Shown: positions 50,187 through 58,372 of the stretch, in pieces
Layout of the letters: each line of letters starts with the position of its first letter
Position numbering within the stretch: position 1 is the first letter of the stretch
Assembly (NCBI GenBank): GCA_041396685.1
Contig: JAWKYD010000019.1
Coordinates: 97,734 to 161,733 of the forward strand
Origin: JAUIAI01 sp041396685
Lineage (GTDB): Bacteria > Pseudomonadota > Gammaproteobacteria > Burkholderiales > Burkholderiaceae_E
DNA: 64,000 bases
Reading direction: 5' to 3'
Notes under the pieces: generated by a model
Databases searched by the model: none
Seen by the model: the letters and a program-made list of their open reading frames with translations, nothing else
What the model was told of the DNA's origin: nothing
Program-made: the position numbers and the translations under genes

Positions 50187-51875
50187 ATGCCCGACGAACG
50201 GCCGCCACACCGGATTCCGGCCACGCCGGTCGACGACACGGGGCGACGGCAGGCACTGCGCGTAGCAGTGGCGCTGGGCGGCGCGGCCTTGGGCGCGACA
50301 CGCGCCGCGCCGGTGCCGGCCGCCGACCCACGCGCGGCCACCGCCGGATTGCCGGGCACGTCGTCGCAGGGTCGGCCCGGCACGCTTGCGCGCGATCATC
50401 CCGACCCGTTCACGCTCGGGGTCGCCTCGGGATACCCGCACGAACAGGGCATGGTGCTCTGGACACGACTTGCGCCCGTGCCCGACGCGCCGCTCGGCGG
50501 CATGAGCGAGGACCCCGTCGAGGTCACAGTCGAGATCGCCCACGACGAGAAGTTCACGAACATCGTGCAGCGGCGCACCGCCTGGACCACGGCCGAGTGG
50601 GCACACTCGGTACACGCCGAGGTGGCCGGGCTCGAGCCCGGGCGCTGGTACTGGTACCGCTTCCTCGCGCGCGGTCACCGCAGCCCGACGGGCCGCACGC
50701 GCACGACGCCACCCGGCGACGCAACTGATACCCGTCTGCGCTTCGGCGCGGTGTGCTGCCAGCACTACGAACTCGGCTATTTCAGCGCCTATCGGGCATT
50801 GGTCGACGACGCGCCCGATCTGATCGTGCACCTCGGCGACTATCTCTACGAAGGCCACGGCGGTGCGGACGCAGTGCGCCGGCTCGACGGCCCGCCGCCG
50901 GTCACGCTCGACGACTACCGTGTCCACCACGCGCGCTACAAGCGCGATCCCGACCTGCAACGCGCCCATGCCGCCTGCCCCTGGCTGCTGACCTGGGACG
51001 ACCACGAGGTGGAGAACGACTATGCGGCCGACCGGTCGGGTGCGCAGTGGCCGCGGCAGTGGTTCCTCGCGCGTCGCGCCGCCGCCTATCGCGCCTACTA
51101 CGAACACATGCCGCTGCCGCGTTGGATGCTGCCCGTGGGCCCCGAGATGCGCATCCACACCGAATGGTGGTTCGGTCGACTGGCGCGCTTCTTCATGCTC
51201 GACACCCGGCAGTACCGCGACGACGAGGTCTGCCCGGACAAACGCTCGGGTTTTTTGCGCGGGCTCGATCCCGGTGACTGCCCGCCCCTGCACGACCCGG
51301 CGCGCACCATGCTGGGCTGGCAGCAGCGCCGCTGGCTGTTCGGCCGGCTACCGGGCAACCCGGAGATTCCCTGGACCATCCTCGGCAACCAGACATTGAT
51401 GCAGCCGGCCTCGGTCAGGTTCGACGATGACCGGCCACTCGTGTTCACCGATGGCTGGGACGGTTATTTCGGCGAGCGGGATGCGCTGTTGGCGATCCTG
51501 GGCGACACGCGCGTCGCCAACACCGTCGTGCTCAGCGGTGACGTGCATGCCTTTTACGCCAACGCGCTGGCGCGCGACGATGCGCGGCCGCACGAACGCG
51601 TGGTGGCGACCGAGTTCGTCTGCGGAGCCGTCACGGCTCCCGCGCCCAGCGCACGATTCGTCGCCCGGGTGCAGGCCGAGCATCCGGCCGTGCGCTTCAC
51701 GCATGCCGACAAGCGCGGCTATGTTCGCTTCGATGTCGATGCGCGCGAGTTGCGCGCATCGATGATCGGCATGTCGAGCGTGCGCGAGCCGGGCGGTCGG
51801 GCGCTGGAACTCGCGAGCTTCCGGGTCGCCGCCGGACGCGCGGGCCCCGAACGGCTGTCGGGGCCGGCTCGCTGA
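50187..51875 (+). CDS. Alkaline phosphatase D (PhoD) family protein, probably Tat-exported
   Basis: A 562-residue phosphodiesterase/phosphatase. PhoD signatures are FGAVCCQHYE, VHLGDYLYEGHGG, LTWDDHEVENDYA and LSGDVHAFYANAL, which hold the Fe/Ca-binding Asp, Asn, Cys and His residues. The N-terminus carries GRRQALRVAVALGGAALG, a twin-Arg leader consistent with Tat export. ATG at 50187 is preferred over GTG 50169 because GAGGA lies 9 nt upstream. It follows the sarcosine locus without obvious functional link. Substrate is uncertain (phosphomono- or diesters, teichoic-acid-like polymers). Confidence 0.9.
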   Translation: MPDERPPHRIPATPVDDTGRRQALRVAVALGGAALGATRAAPVPAADPRAATAGLPGTSSQGRPGTLARDHPDPFTLGVASGYPHEQGMVLWTRLAPVPDAPLGGMSEDPVEVTVEIAHDEKFTNIVQRRTAWTTAEWAHSVHAEVAGLEPGRWYWYRFLARGHRSPTGRTRTTPPGDATDTRLRFGAVCCQHYELGYFSAYRALVDDAPDLIVHLGDYLYEGHGGADAVRRLDGPPPVTLDDYRVHHARYKRDPDLQRAHAACPWLLTWDDHEVENDYAADRSGAQWPRQWFLARRAAAYRAYYEHMPLPRWMLPVGPEMRIHTEWWFGRLARFFMLDTRQYRDDEVCPDKRSGFLRGLDPGDCPPLHDPARTMLGWQQRRWLFGRLPGNPEIPWTILGNQTLMQPASVRFDDDRPLVFTDGWDGYFGERDALLAILGDTRVANTVVLSGDVHAFYANALARDDARPHERVVATEFVCGAVTAPAPSARFVARVQAEHPAVRFTHADKRGYVRFDVDARELRASMIGMSSVREPGGRALELASFRVAAGRAGPERLSGPAR

Positions 51876-51900
51876 TCGAGCCCGCGCGGGCGCCGCCGGG

Positions 51901-52677
51901 TCAGTCGTCGCCATCGCGTTCATGAACGCCCACCGCCCGCGCCAGATCCCAGGGCAGCAGACCGTTGGGGGAATCGACCCAGGCCCAGGTCCAGTAACCG
52001 AGCACCACGGTCAGCATCGTCGCGGCCAGCCAGGCCCGATTGCTGCGGGCGGGATCCGGCCCACGTCCGGGAATGCGGCCATCGAACATCTGGCGCGCAA
52101 GGTTGCGTCGCAGGCTCAGACTGACCGCGACGACGGCCAGCAGGTGCACGAGCATCACATTGAAGGCGAGCGACCCGAGCACTTCGTGCAGCTCCTCGAA
52201 GAGGTCGCCGCCGAACACGTCGCCCCACTCCTGATAGCTGGCGTAGCCGGTCACGAGCAACGGCAGCATCCCGATCAGGAGCAGCACGATCGAAGCGCCC
52301 AGCACCAGCGGCAGCGCCTGCCGCCACGGCGCCCGCCGGAGATTCCGCGTCCGGCGCAGGGCGCCCAGCCAGGCACGCAGACCGACGATGCGTTGCCACA
52401 GCAGGCGCAGCCTCGCCTGACGCGGCCCGATCAGTCCGTAGACGAGACGGAATGCCAGCAGGCCGGCGATCGTATAGCCGAGTGTCACATGGAGCAGACG
52501 CAGACTCTCGGCCTCGCTGGTCAGCCAGGCGCCCAGGAACGACAGCGCGAAGAGCGCATGGAACATCCGGATCGGCGCGTCCACGACGCGCCGGGTCGGC
52601 GGGGCCCGACGGGCGTCGGAGCCGGCGGCCGAACCGGTTGCAGTGCCGCCGGCCGCGATCGAAGCATTCGAAGTCAT
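51901..52677 (-). CDS. Cytochrome b561-type membrane protein (SHP-cluster cytochrome b)
   Basis: A 258-residue inner-membrane di-haem cytochrome b of the Ni-Fe hydrogenase cytochrome-b type. RMFHALFALSFLGAWL and LHVTLGYTIAGLLAFRLVYG carry the His residues expected to bind haem, followed by the RQARL loop and further hydrophobic segments (LVLGASIVLLLIGMLPLLV; VMLVHLLAVVAVSL). It probably passes electrons from quinol to the cytochromes c of the same cluster. It is 42 nt downstream of the dihaem cytochrome c gene. Confidence 0.87.
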   Translation of the reverse strand: MTSNASIAAGGTATGSAAGSDARRAPPTRRVVDAPIRMFHALFALSFLGAWLTSEAESLRLLHVTLGYTIAGLLAFRLVYGLIGPRQARLRLLWQRIVGLRAWLGALRRTRNLRRAPWRQALPLVLGASIVLLLIGMLPLLVTGYASYQEWGDVFGGDLFEELHEVLGSLAFNVMLVHLLAVVAVSLSLRRNLARQMFDGRIPGRGPDPARSNRAWLAATMLTVVLGYWTWAWVDSPNGLLPWDLARAVGVHERDGDD

Positions 52678-52719
52678 GTCTTGTCCTTTGGGTGGGTAAT
52701 GGTCTCGGGGTCGGCCACG

Positions 52720-53247
52720 TCAGTCGCGCCGACGCCGGCCGGCGGTCTCACCCGGCATCACGATGCCGCGCTCGTCGAACACGCCGCGAGCGGCATCGGT
52801 GTGACAGGCGGCGCAGTTCGCGGCGCTGCGCACGGACGGGTCACGCCAGGTCGCGGCGGCAATCTCATCGTGCTCGTGTACGAACCAGGACGAGCGGGTG
52901 ATGCGGTCTTCGGGCGGTGGATCGCCGCGACGGTCTCCGCGTGCGTGAATCGACAAGTACTCGGTGATACGCGCGACCTGGTCGGCATCCAGGCTCGCGT
53001 CGGCGCCATAGTGGTTGTCGAGCCCGGCCATGATCCGCCGCCACGACCGAACCGGTAGAAGCCGTGCGGGATAGGCGACGTGGCAGGCGCCGCATTCCTC
53101 GCGCACCTCGGCCGGCATGACCGTGCGACGGCGTCGGTCGTCGTCGTCATCATCGTCCGCCCAGACGAGCGCGGCCGCGAGTCCGAGGAACAAAGCGATC
53201 GATGACCCGGCGACGCGCCGCAGCCAGGGGGATGTCGGATTCGGCAT
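52720..53247 (-). CDS. Dihaem cytochrome c
   Basis: A 175-residue periplasmic cytochrome with two CxxCH haem-binding sites, ECGACH and NCAACH. A signal peptide (SIALFLGLAAALVWA) precedes a striking run of Asp (seven in a row) and Arg. The start MPNPTS at 53247 has an AGGAAA site; the upstream open frame lacks family likeness. In SHP clusters a protein of this type (DHC) reduces the DUF1924 cytochrome. It lies between that gene and the cytochrome b gene. Confidence 0.9.
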   Translation of the reverse strand: MPNPTSPWLRRVAGSSIALFLGLAAALVWADDDDDDDRRRRTVMPAEVREECGACHVAYPARLLPVRSWRRIMAGLDNHYGADASLDADQVARITEYLSIHARGDRRGDPPPEDRITRSSWFVHEHDEIAAATWRDPSVRSAANCAACHTDAARGVFDERGIVMPGETAGRRRRD

Positions 53248-53285
53248 GGCAGTTTCCTGTTTCGTTGGGGTTGAGCGGGAAGGAC

Positions 53286-53699
53286 TCATCGAAGCCCGAT
53301 CAGCCAGACCAGGATGTCGGCCTTCTCTTGCGGTGTGCATTCGCGCGCGAGCACATCGCGGCAGTTGCGGCGGAACCACTTGTCGGCGCGGCGCTCCTGC
53401 GTGAAGGCATCGGCGTTGACGGCGGGCGCGAGGGCATCGATGGCCTTGCCGGTGCTGACGTGCTCACCCGGGACCACGGGCCGCGCGTGATGACAGCTCG
53501 AACAGGCCAGATCGTTGCCACCGCGACGGGTGAACAACTGCTCACCCCGAACGGCGTCGCCGTTTGCACCCGCGGCCTGCTGCCAGCGTTGCAGCTGTGC
53601 CGCGGGGGTGGTGTCCGCGGCAACCGCCTGAGCGGCCATCGCAACGGCGGCGAGGATGCCGGCGCCCAGCGTTTTCCATCGACCTGAACGGGGGTTCAT
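53286..53699 (-). CDS. DUF1924 (SHP-like) cytochrome c
   Basis: A 137-residue periplasmic monohaem cytochrome c. After a signal peptide (AGILAAVAMAAQAVAA) the single CSSCH binds haem. The C-terminal WFRRNCRDVLARECTPQEK carries the two Cys expected to form the SHP disulfide, with the DUF1924 pattern. I recall DUF1924 as the domain of SHP (sphaeroides haem protein), an oxygen/NO-binding cytochrome reduced by DHC; I have not checked this. It is the first gene of the leftward cytochrome operon and divergent from a PepSY gene. Confidence 0.88.
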   Translation of the reverse strand: MNPRSGRWKTLGAGILAAVAMAAQAVAADTTPAAQLQRWQQAAGANGDAVRGEQLFTRRGGNDLACSSCHHARPVVPGEHVSTGKAIDALAPAVNADAFTQERRADKWFRRNCRDVLARECTPQEKADILVWLIGLR

Positions 53700-53758
53700 G
53701 CGTGTTCTCCGAATGTCGTCATGGTTGGGCAGCATGCCGGGCCACGCCTGAGCGCAAG

Positions 53759-53786
53759 CTGAACCGCCCGTTCATCGCCGGTTCAG
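53759..53786. promoter_or_regulatory. Inverted repeat in the divergent haem-protein/two-component intergenic region
   Basis: CTGAACCG (53759-53766) and CGGTTCAG (53779-53786) form a perfect 8-bp inverted repeat with a 12-nt spacer, centred roughly midway between the divergent DUF1924 (53699) and PepSY (53809) starts. About 20 bp between arm centres (two helical turns) suits an OmpR-family regulator. The response regulator encoded at 54201 is the obvious candidate. Confidence 0.6.
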
Positions 53787-53808
53787 GAAAACGCCGGACA
53801 ATGTCGGC

Positions 53809-54186
53809 ATGAACCTGCCCAGACGCCGGATGCTCGCGACCCTCGCTCACGCCTCGCTGCTCGCGACGGCCCTGGCTGCGACGCCGCTGGCACGGGCCGA
53901 TCACGACGATCACGATCGGGCCCGACGCGCGGTGCTGGCCGGCGAGGTCCTGCCGCTGAGCGTGGTCATCGAACAGCTGGAGCGCACGCAGGGCGGTCGC
54001 GTTCTCGAGGCCGAGCTCGAGCGCAGTCACGGCCGGTGGATCTACGAGGTGACCGTGCTGCACGACGACGGCCGCCTCGTGCGCCACGAGATCGACGCCC
54101 GTGACGGCAGCGTGAAACGCGACCGCGACAGCCGCGACGACGGCGACAAGGGCAGGAAACGGCGCGGGCGCGGGCGCGACCGCTGA
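53809..54186 (+). CDS. PepSY-domain periplasmic protein
   Basis: A 125-residue exported protein. A twin-Arg/hydrophobic leader (RRRMLATLAHASLLATALAA) precedes a PepSY domain (LPLSVVIEQLERTQGGRVLE, IYEVTVLHDDGRLVRHEID) and an Asp/Arg/Lys-rich tail. PepSY proteins are often found next to OmpR/PhoQ-type two-component systems, where they are suspected to modulate the sensor. Here it lies 14 nt upstream of the response regulator gene and is probably cotranscribed. Confidence 0.85.
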   Translation: MNLPRRRMLATLAHASLLATALAATPLARADHDDHDRARRAVLAGEVLPLSVVIEQLERTQGGRVLEAELERSHGRWIYEVTVLHDDGRLVRHEIDARDGSVKRDRDSRDDGDKGRKRRGRGRDR

Positions 54187-54200
54187 GCACCGGCGAGACG

Positions 54201-54875
54201 ATGAGAATCCTCCTGGTCGAAGACGAGCCCACCTTGCGTGCGCAGCTGCGCACGCTGCTCGAGCGGGCCGGACACGCCGTCGACGACACCGGCGACGGCA
54301 TCGACGGCCGCCACCTCGGATCGACCGAGCCGTACGACGCCGCGATTCTCGATCTCGGCCTGCCCGGCATGGACGGTCTGTCGGTGCTGCGCGCCTGGCG
54401 CGAGGCAGGGCGCACGATGCCGGTGCTGATCCTGACCGCGCGCGGCAACTGGAGCGACAAGGTGCTGGGCATCGACTCCGGCGCGGACGACTACCTGACC
54501 AAGCCGTTCCACCCCGAGGAACTGCTGGCACGCCTGCGCGCGCTGATCCGCCGCTCGGCCGGTCTGGCCTCGCCTCTGCTGCGCGCCGGCCCGGTGTCGC
54601 TCGACACCCGCACCGGGCACGTCAGCGTCGACGATCAACCGGTGTCGCTGACCGGCCACGAGCACCGGGTGCTCGAGTATCTGATGCACAGACCCGACGC
54701 CGTGGTCACCCGCAGCGAGCTGATCGAGCACATCTACGACCAGGACTTCGATCGCGACTCGAACACGATCGAGGTGTTCGTGGCACGCCTGCGACGCAAG
54801 CTGCCCCCCGGACTGATCGAGACCGCACGCGGACGCGGCTATCGGCTTCGGTCGGGCATGGCCGACAAAGGTTGA
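54201..54875 (+). CDS. OmpR/PhoP-family response regulator
   Basis: A 224-residue response regulator. The receiver domain opens MRILLVEDEP with acidic residues at the start; the phospho-acceptor Asp lies in AAILDLGLPGMDG and the Lys in DYLTKPF. The C-terminal winged helix ends in RGRGYRLRSG, the OmpR/PhoB pattern. The stop overlaps a TTG in front of the kinase gene, though the kinase more likely starts at ATG 54881. It probably controls the divergent cytochrome operon via the inverted repeat at 53759-53786. Confidence 0.95.
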   Translation: MRILLVEDEPTLRAQLRTLLERAGHAVDDTGDGIDGRHLGSTEPYDAAILDLGLPGMDGLSVLRAWREAGRTMPVLILTARGNWSDKVLGIDSGADDYLTKPFHPEELLARLRALIRRSAGLASPLLRAGPVSLDTRTGHVSVDDQPVSLTGHEHRVLEYLMHRPDAVVTRSELIEHIYDQDFDRDSNTIEVFVARLRRKLPPGLIETARGRGYRLRSGMADKG

Positions 54876-54880
54876 GCACG

Positions 54881-56356
54881 ATGGGCGGCCCGCCGGGCGT
54901 TGCCGTACCGACGCGATGGCGAGGCTCGCTACGGCTGCGCTGGCTGCTCGCCACCTTCGTCGGCGTGGTCCTGGCACTGCTGCTGGCCGGCGTCCTGCTG
55001 ACCGATCTGTTTCGCGAGCATGTGATGCGGCAGTTCGAGAACAGTCTGGCACGCCAGCTCGACAGCGTGACGGCCCGCCTGTCACTCGACGCCGACGGTG
55101 ACCCGCACGTCAATACCGAAGGCTTGTCGGATCCGCGTTGGCATCGGCCCTACTCCGGCCTGTATTGGCAACTCGATCGGGTCGACGAGACACAGGCGAC
55201 GCGGGTCGGGGTCCTGCGCTCGCGCTCGCTCTGGGATGCGGCGCTGACGCTGGACGCCGACCCACAGCCCGGCGGCGAGACCCATGTACACACGATGACC
55301 GGGCCGCGTGACGAGCCGTTGATGGTGCTCGAACGCACCGTGTTCATCGGCGAGTCGTCACCGTCGCGATGGCGGGTCGCCGTGGCAGCCGACACGCAGG
55401 AATCGCACGAGGCGCTCGCGCGATTCAACTGGGTTCTGATCGGCTCGCTGTTGTCGATCGGTGCCCTGATGGCGGTGGCCGCGCTGGCCCAGGTCGCTGT
55501 GGGGCTGCGCCCACTGGCGCGGCTGCGCGATGCCCTTGGCGATCTTCGCGACGGCCGCAGCCCGCGCCTGGTCGGCGAATTCCCGATCGAGATCCAGCCT
55601 CTGGTCGCCGACTTCAACAGCGTGCTCGAACGCAACGACCGGATCGTCGAGCAGGCGCGCACCCAGGCGGGCAACCTGGCGCACGCGTTGAAGACCCCGC
55701 TGGCGGTGCTGGCGCAGGCTGCGACCGGCAGGTCCGCCGACAAGTACGACGTGGGCGACACGATCGGCACTGGCGACGTTGGCGAGACCGACGACCAGCG
55801 GGTCGAACTCGCCCGGCTGGTGCGCGAACAGATCGCCACCGTGCAGCGGCATGTCGACTGGCATCTGGCTCGCGCGCGCGCCAGCGCCTCCCGACACGGA
55901 GCGGGCACGCGCGCACCCGTTGCCGAGGCCATTGGCGGCATCGTCCGTGTGATGCAGCGCGTACATGCGGAGCGCGGGCTCGGCATCGACGTCACCCCGA
56001 TCGAACCGGATCTGGCCTATGCCGGCGAGACCGAGGATCTGCAGGAGATGTTGGGCAATCTGCTCGACAACGCCTGTAAATGGGCGCATCGGCAAGTGCG
56101 CGTCGAGGCCGCGCGATGCGCCGACGATGGTGCGACCTTGTCCATCACGATCAGCGACGACGGCCCGGGCCTCGACGCCGGGCAACGAGCGGCGGCGCTG
56201 CGACGTGGCGTGCGACTGGACGAAAGCGTGCCCGGATCCGGCCTGGGCCTGGCGATCGTCGCCGACCTGGCGCGCTCGGTCGATGGCTCGCTGAGCCTGT
56301 TCCAGGCACCGACGGGCGGGCTCGGCGCACGTCTCGTGCTGCCGGCCGTGCCCTGA
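54881..56356 (+). CDS. PhoQ-like sensor histidine kinase
   Basis: A 491-residue membrane sensor. Two membrane helices (LLATFVGVVLALLLAGVLL; VLIGSLLSIGALMAVAAL) flank a periplasmic domain of ~140 residues. The dimerisation H-box NLAHALKTPLAVLAQA holds the phospho-His and has the PhoQ-type KTPL form. The ATPase domain has N-box LLDNACKWA and G boxes DDGPGLD and GSGLGLAI. ATG 54881 is preferred over TTG 54872 because AAAGG lies 10 nt upstream. The ligand is unknown; linkage to SHP-type cytochromes points to redox, O2 or NO sensing. Confidence 0.93.
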   Translation: MGGPPGVAVPTRWRGSLRLRWLLATFVGVVLALLLAGVLLTDLFREHVMRQFENSLARQLDSVTARLSLDADGDPHVNTEGLSDPRWHRPYSGLYWQLDRVDETQATRVGVLRSRSLWDAALTLDADPQPGGETHVHTMTGPRDEPLMVLERTVFIGESSPSRWRVAVAADTQESHEALARFNWVLIGSLLSIGALMAVAALAQVAVGLRPLARLRDALGDLRDGRSPRLVGEFPIEIQPLVADFNSVLERNDRIVEQARTQAGNLAHALKTPLAVLAQAATGRSADKYDVGDTIGTGDVGETDDQRVELARLVREQIATVQRHVDWHLARARASASRHGAGTRAPVAEAIGGIVRVMQRVHAERGLGIDVTPIEPDLAYAGETEDLQEMLGNLLDNACKWAHRQVRVEAARCADDGATLSITISDDGPGLDAGQRAAALRRGVRLDESVPGSGLGLAIVADLARSVDGSLSLFQAPTGGLGARLVLPAVP

Positions 56357-56369
56357 CGGCCGTCACGGA

Positions 56370-57371
56370 TCAGGGCACCAGCACCGCCGCGCCGCGCAGA
56401 TTGCCCTCGCGCAGATCGGCCAGGGCGCGATCGGCATCGTCGAGCACATACGGAGCGACATCGACGCGTAGCGGATGCGCCGCCACGTGCGCGAGAAAGC
56501 GCTCGCCGTCGGCGCGGGTCAGATTGGCCACCGAAACGAGTTGACGCTCCCCCCACAGACGGGCATACGGGAACGACGGAATGTCCGTCATGTGGATGCC
56601 GCCGCAGACGACCCGCCCGCCCTTGCGGACCGCTGCCAGCGCCAGTGGCACCAGCGCCCCGACCGGCGCGAAGATGATTGCCGCATCGAGCGACTCGGGA
56701 GGCGATTCGTCGGAGCCGCCTGCCCACACCGCCCCCAGTTCGAGCGCATGCGCCTGCGCGGCCGCATCGCCCGTGCGCGTGAACGCGAAGACCTGCTGGC
56801 CACGGTCGCGCGCCACCTGGGCCAGCAGGTGGGCGGCGGCGCCGAAGCCATAGAGCCCGAGACGCCTGGCATCGCCCGCCGCCATCAGCGAACGCCAGCC
56901 GATCAGGCCCGCACACAGCAGTGGCGCCGCATGAAGTTCGTCGATCGACAGAGCCTGCAGCGAAAAGCAATAGTCGGCGCTGGCGACCACGTGGCTGGCG
57001 AAGCCGCCGTCACGCGAGTAGCCCGTGAACGCCGGCGCGTCGCAAAGGTTCTCGTGCTCGCCGAGACAGAATTCGCAGTGGCCGCAGGTGCCGGCCAGCC
57101 ACGGCACACCGACACGCTCGCCCGGCCGGATGCGCGTCACGCCAGGCCCAAGGGCCTCGACGATGCCGACGATCTCGTGGCCAGGTACCAGTGGCATGGC
57201 GAGCGGCGGCAGATCGCCGTCGACGACATGCAGATCGGTGCGGCAGACGGCGCAGGCAAGCACCCGCAATCTGACTTCACCGGGCCCGGGCTCGGGCATC
57301 GGCCGGGTCTCGGCGCGCAAGGGAGCGCCGATCCGGTCCAGCACCATTGCGCGCATCGCATCGCCTGCCAT
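56370..57371 (-). CDS. Zinc-dependent alcohol dehydrogenase (medium-chain)
   Basis: A 333-residue medium-chain dehydrogenase. Catalytic zinc ligands lie in CAVCRTD and GHEIVG; the structural zinc lobe is GTCGHCEFCLGEHENLC (Cys at the usual spacings). The NAD(P) loop reads LGLYGFGAAAHLLAQ. The IHMTDIPSFPY segment is typical of the AdhA-like branch. Start ATG 57371 is in the AT-richer boundary region. It converges on the sensor-kinase gene (14 nt). The upstream nucleotidyltransferase frame overlaps its first 235 nt. Confidence 0.92.
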   Translation of the reverse strand: MAGDAMRAMVLDRIGAPLRAETRPMPEPGPGEVRLRVLACAVCRTDLHVVDGDLPPLAMPLVPGHEIVGIVEALGPGVTRIRPGERVGVPWLAGTCGHCEFCLGEHENLCDAPAFTGYSRDGGFASHVVASADYCFSLQALSIDELHAAPLLCAGLIGWRSLMAAGDARRLGLYGFGAAAHLLAQVARDRGQQVFAFTRTGDAAAQAHALELGAVWAGGSDESPPESLDAAIIFAPVGALVPLALAAVRKGGRVVCGGIHMTDIPSFPYARLWGERQLVSVANLTRADGERFLAHVAAHPLRVDVAPYVLDDADRALADLREGNLRGAAVLVP

Positions 57372-58372
57372 ATCGAACTCCCGTGCAGAGGCGTCTGCGT
57401 GACATGATAGACGTCCGCAGGCGACCATTGGCGCGATACCGGCTTCTGTGCGGGACTGTCGCCGAAGCTCCGATCATCCCCGCAGGTCTGGCCAGGGAGC
57501 GTCGGTCCCGCCCCGTTCCACCGCACCGGATCGCTGACTGGAACCACGAGGCGCATCTCGCGAGTCCACGAGTCATGCGATTGCGCGGCACGCGAGATGC
57601 GCGTGTCGGCCGCGTGGACATGGGCAGCCAGAACGAGCAGATTGCCATCTGGAGAACCGTGATAGGCCGCGACGACGACGCCGTGCTTGCCCTCTAGCTC
57701 CTGGAGAAACGCTGCGGCCGTCGCGTTGATGCCGTCGGGTGCGTGCTCGATGCAGTAGATCAAATCATGCGCATCCTTGCGCTCGAAGCGCTGATCGAAC
57801 GCGAAGGACTTCAGGCACGTGAAGCTCACGAGGTTCGCGTGCTTGACCTGCTCCGTGGCAATGCCGTTGCCCCCGAGCAGTTCGGCCCGTATTTCCGTGA
57901 CCTGGTGCAGGTCGAAGACGATGGATGAATGCGGAATGTTCAGCGCCGAGATGGCTCCCTTTGTGGGCAACGGTTGCACCTTGCCACCGGCGATGTCAGG
58001 CGCATCAGCCAGAAGTTCCAGCACCATCAGCGCGCCGTGCTCCGTGCGGGTCTGCCAACGCCAGGACAGCTTCTGTTGCTTGTCGTTCTCCGCCCGTTCG
58101 AAACCCATCTTCCTGAGGTTGTCCTCCAGTGTGTGATAGGCCTCGGTGTCGGCGAAGATCTGCAAGTCGATCACGATGTCGACATCCAACGTGCCGGCGT
58201 GAGCGGGCACCCCGGGCGGTCGCGCGGCGACGAGGTATCTGGGCGTGAGTCCCCCGACCAGGTAGACAGAGTCCTTCCAGGGCCCGAGCCCGCGGAGCAG
58301 GGTCACAAGGACCCGTTCGCAGTCAGCGGTGTACTGGTCGTTGTACCCGTCCAGTGTTGCCGGCTTGGCCAT
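57137..58372 (-). CDS. AbiEii-like nucleotidyltransferase (toxin-type), 3' end reads into the adh gene
   Basis: A nucleotidyltransferase-fold protein. Gly40-Gly41 in VYLVGG and the acidic pair D63/D65 in LDVDIVIDL make up the NTase motif, with further family pattern in DNLRKMGFERAEN and CLKSFAFDQRFERKDAHDL. Relatives are the toxin partner of AbiE-type (type IV) systems. It starts as TGATG, overlapping the upstream PD-(D/E)XK gene by one base. The frame has no stop until 57137, 235 nt inside the adjacent adh gene, so the last ~80 residues are adh sequence read out of frame. The natural C-terminus was probably lost at an island junction. Family assignment is moderate. Confidence 0.7.
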   Translation of the reverse strand: MAKPATLDGYNDQYTADCERVLVTLLRGLGPWKDSVYLVGGLTPRYLVAARPPGVPAHAGTLDVDIVIDLQIFADTEAYHTLEDNLRKMGFERAENDKQQKLSWRWQTRTEHGALMVLELLADAPDIAGGKVQPLPTKGAISALNIPHSSIVFDLHQVTEIRAELLGGNGIATEQVKHANLVSFTCLKSFAFDQRFERKDAHDLIYCIEHAPDGINATAAAFLQELEGKHGVVVAAYHGSPDGNLLVLAAHVHAADTRISRAAQSHDSWTREMRLVVPVSDPVRWNGAGPTLPGQTCGDDRSFGDSPAQKPVSRQWSPADVYHVTQTPLHGSSIWQAMRCAQWCWTGSALPCAPRPGRCPSPGPVKSDCGCLPAPSAAPICMSSTAICRRSPCHWYLATRSSASSRPLGLA

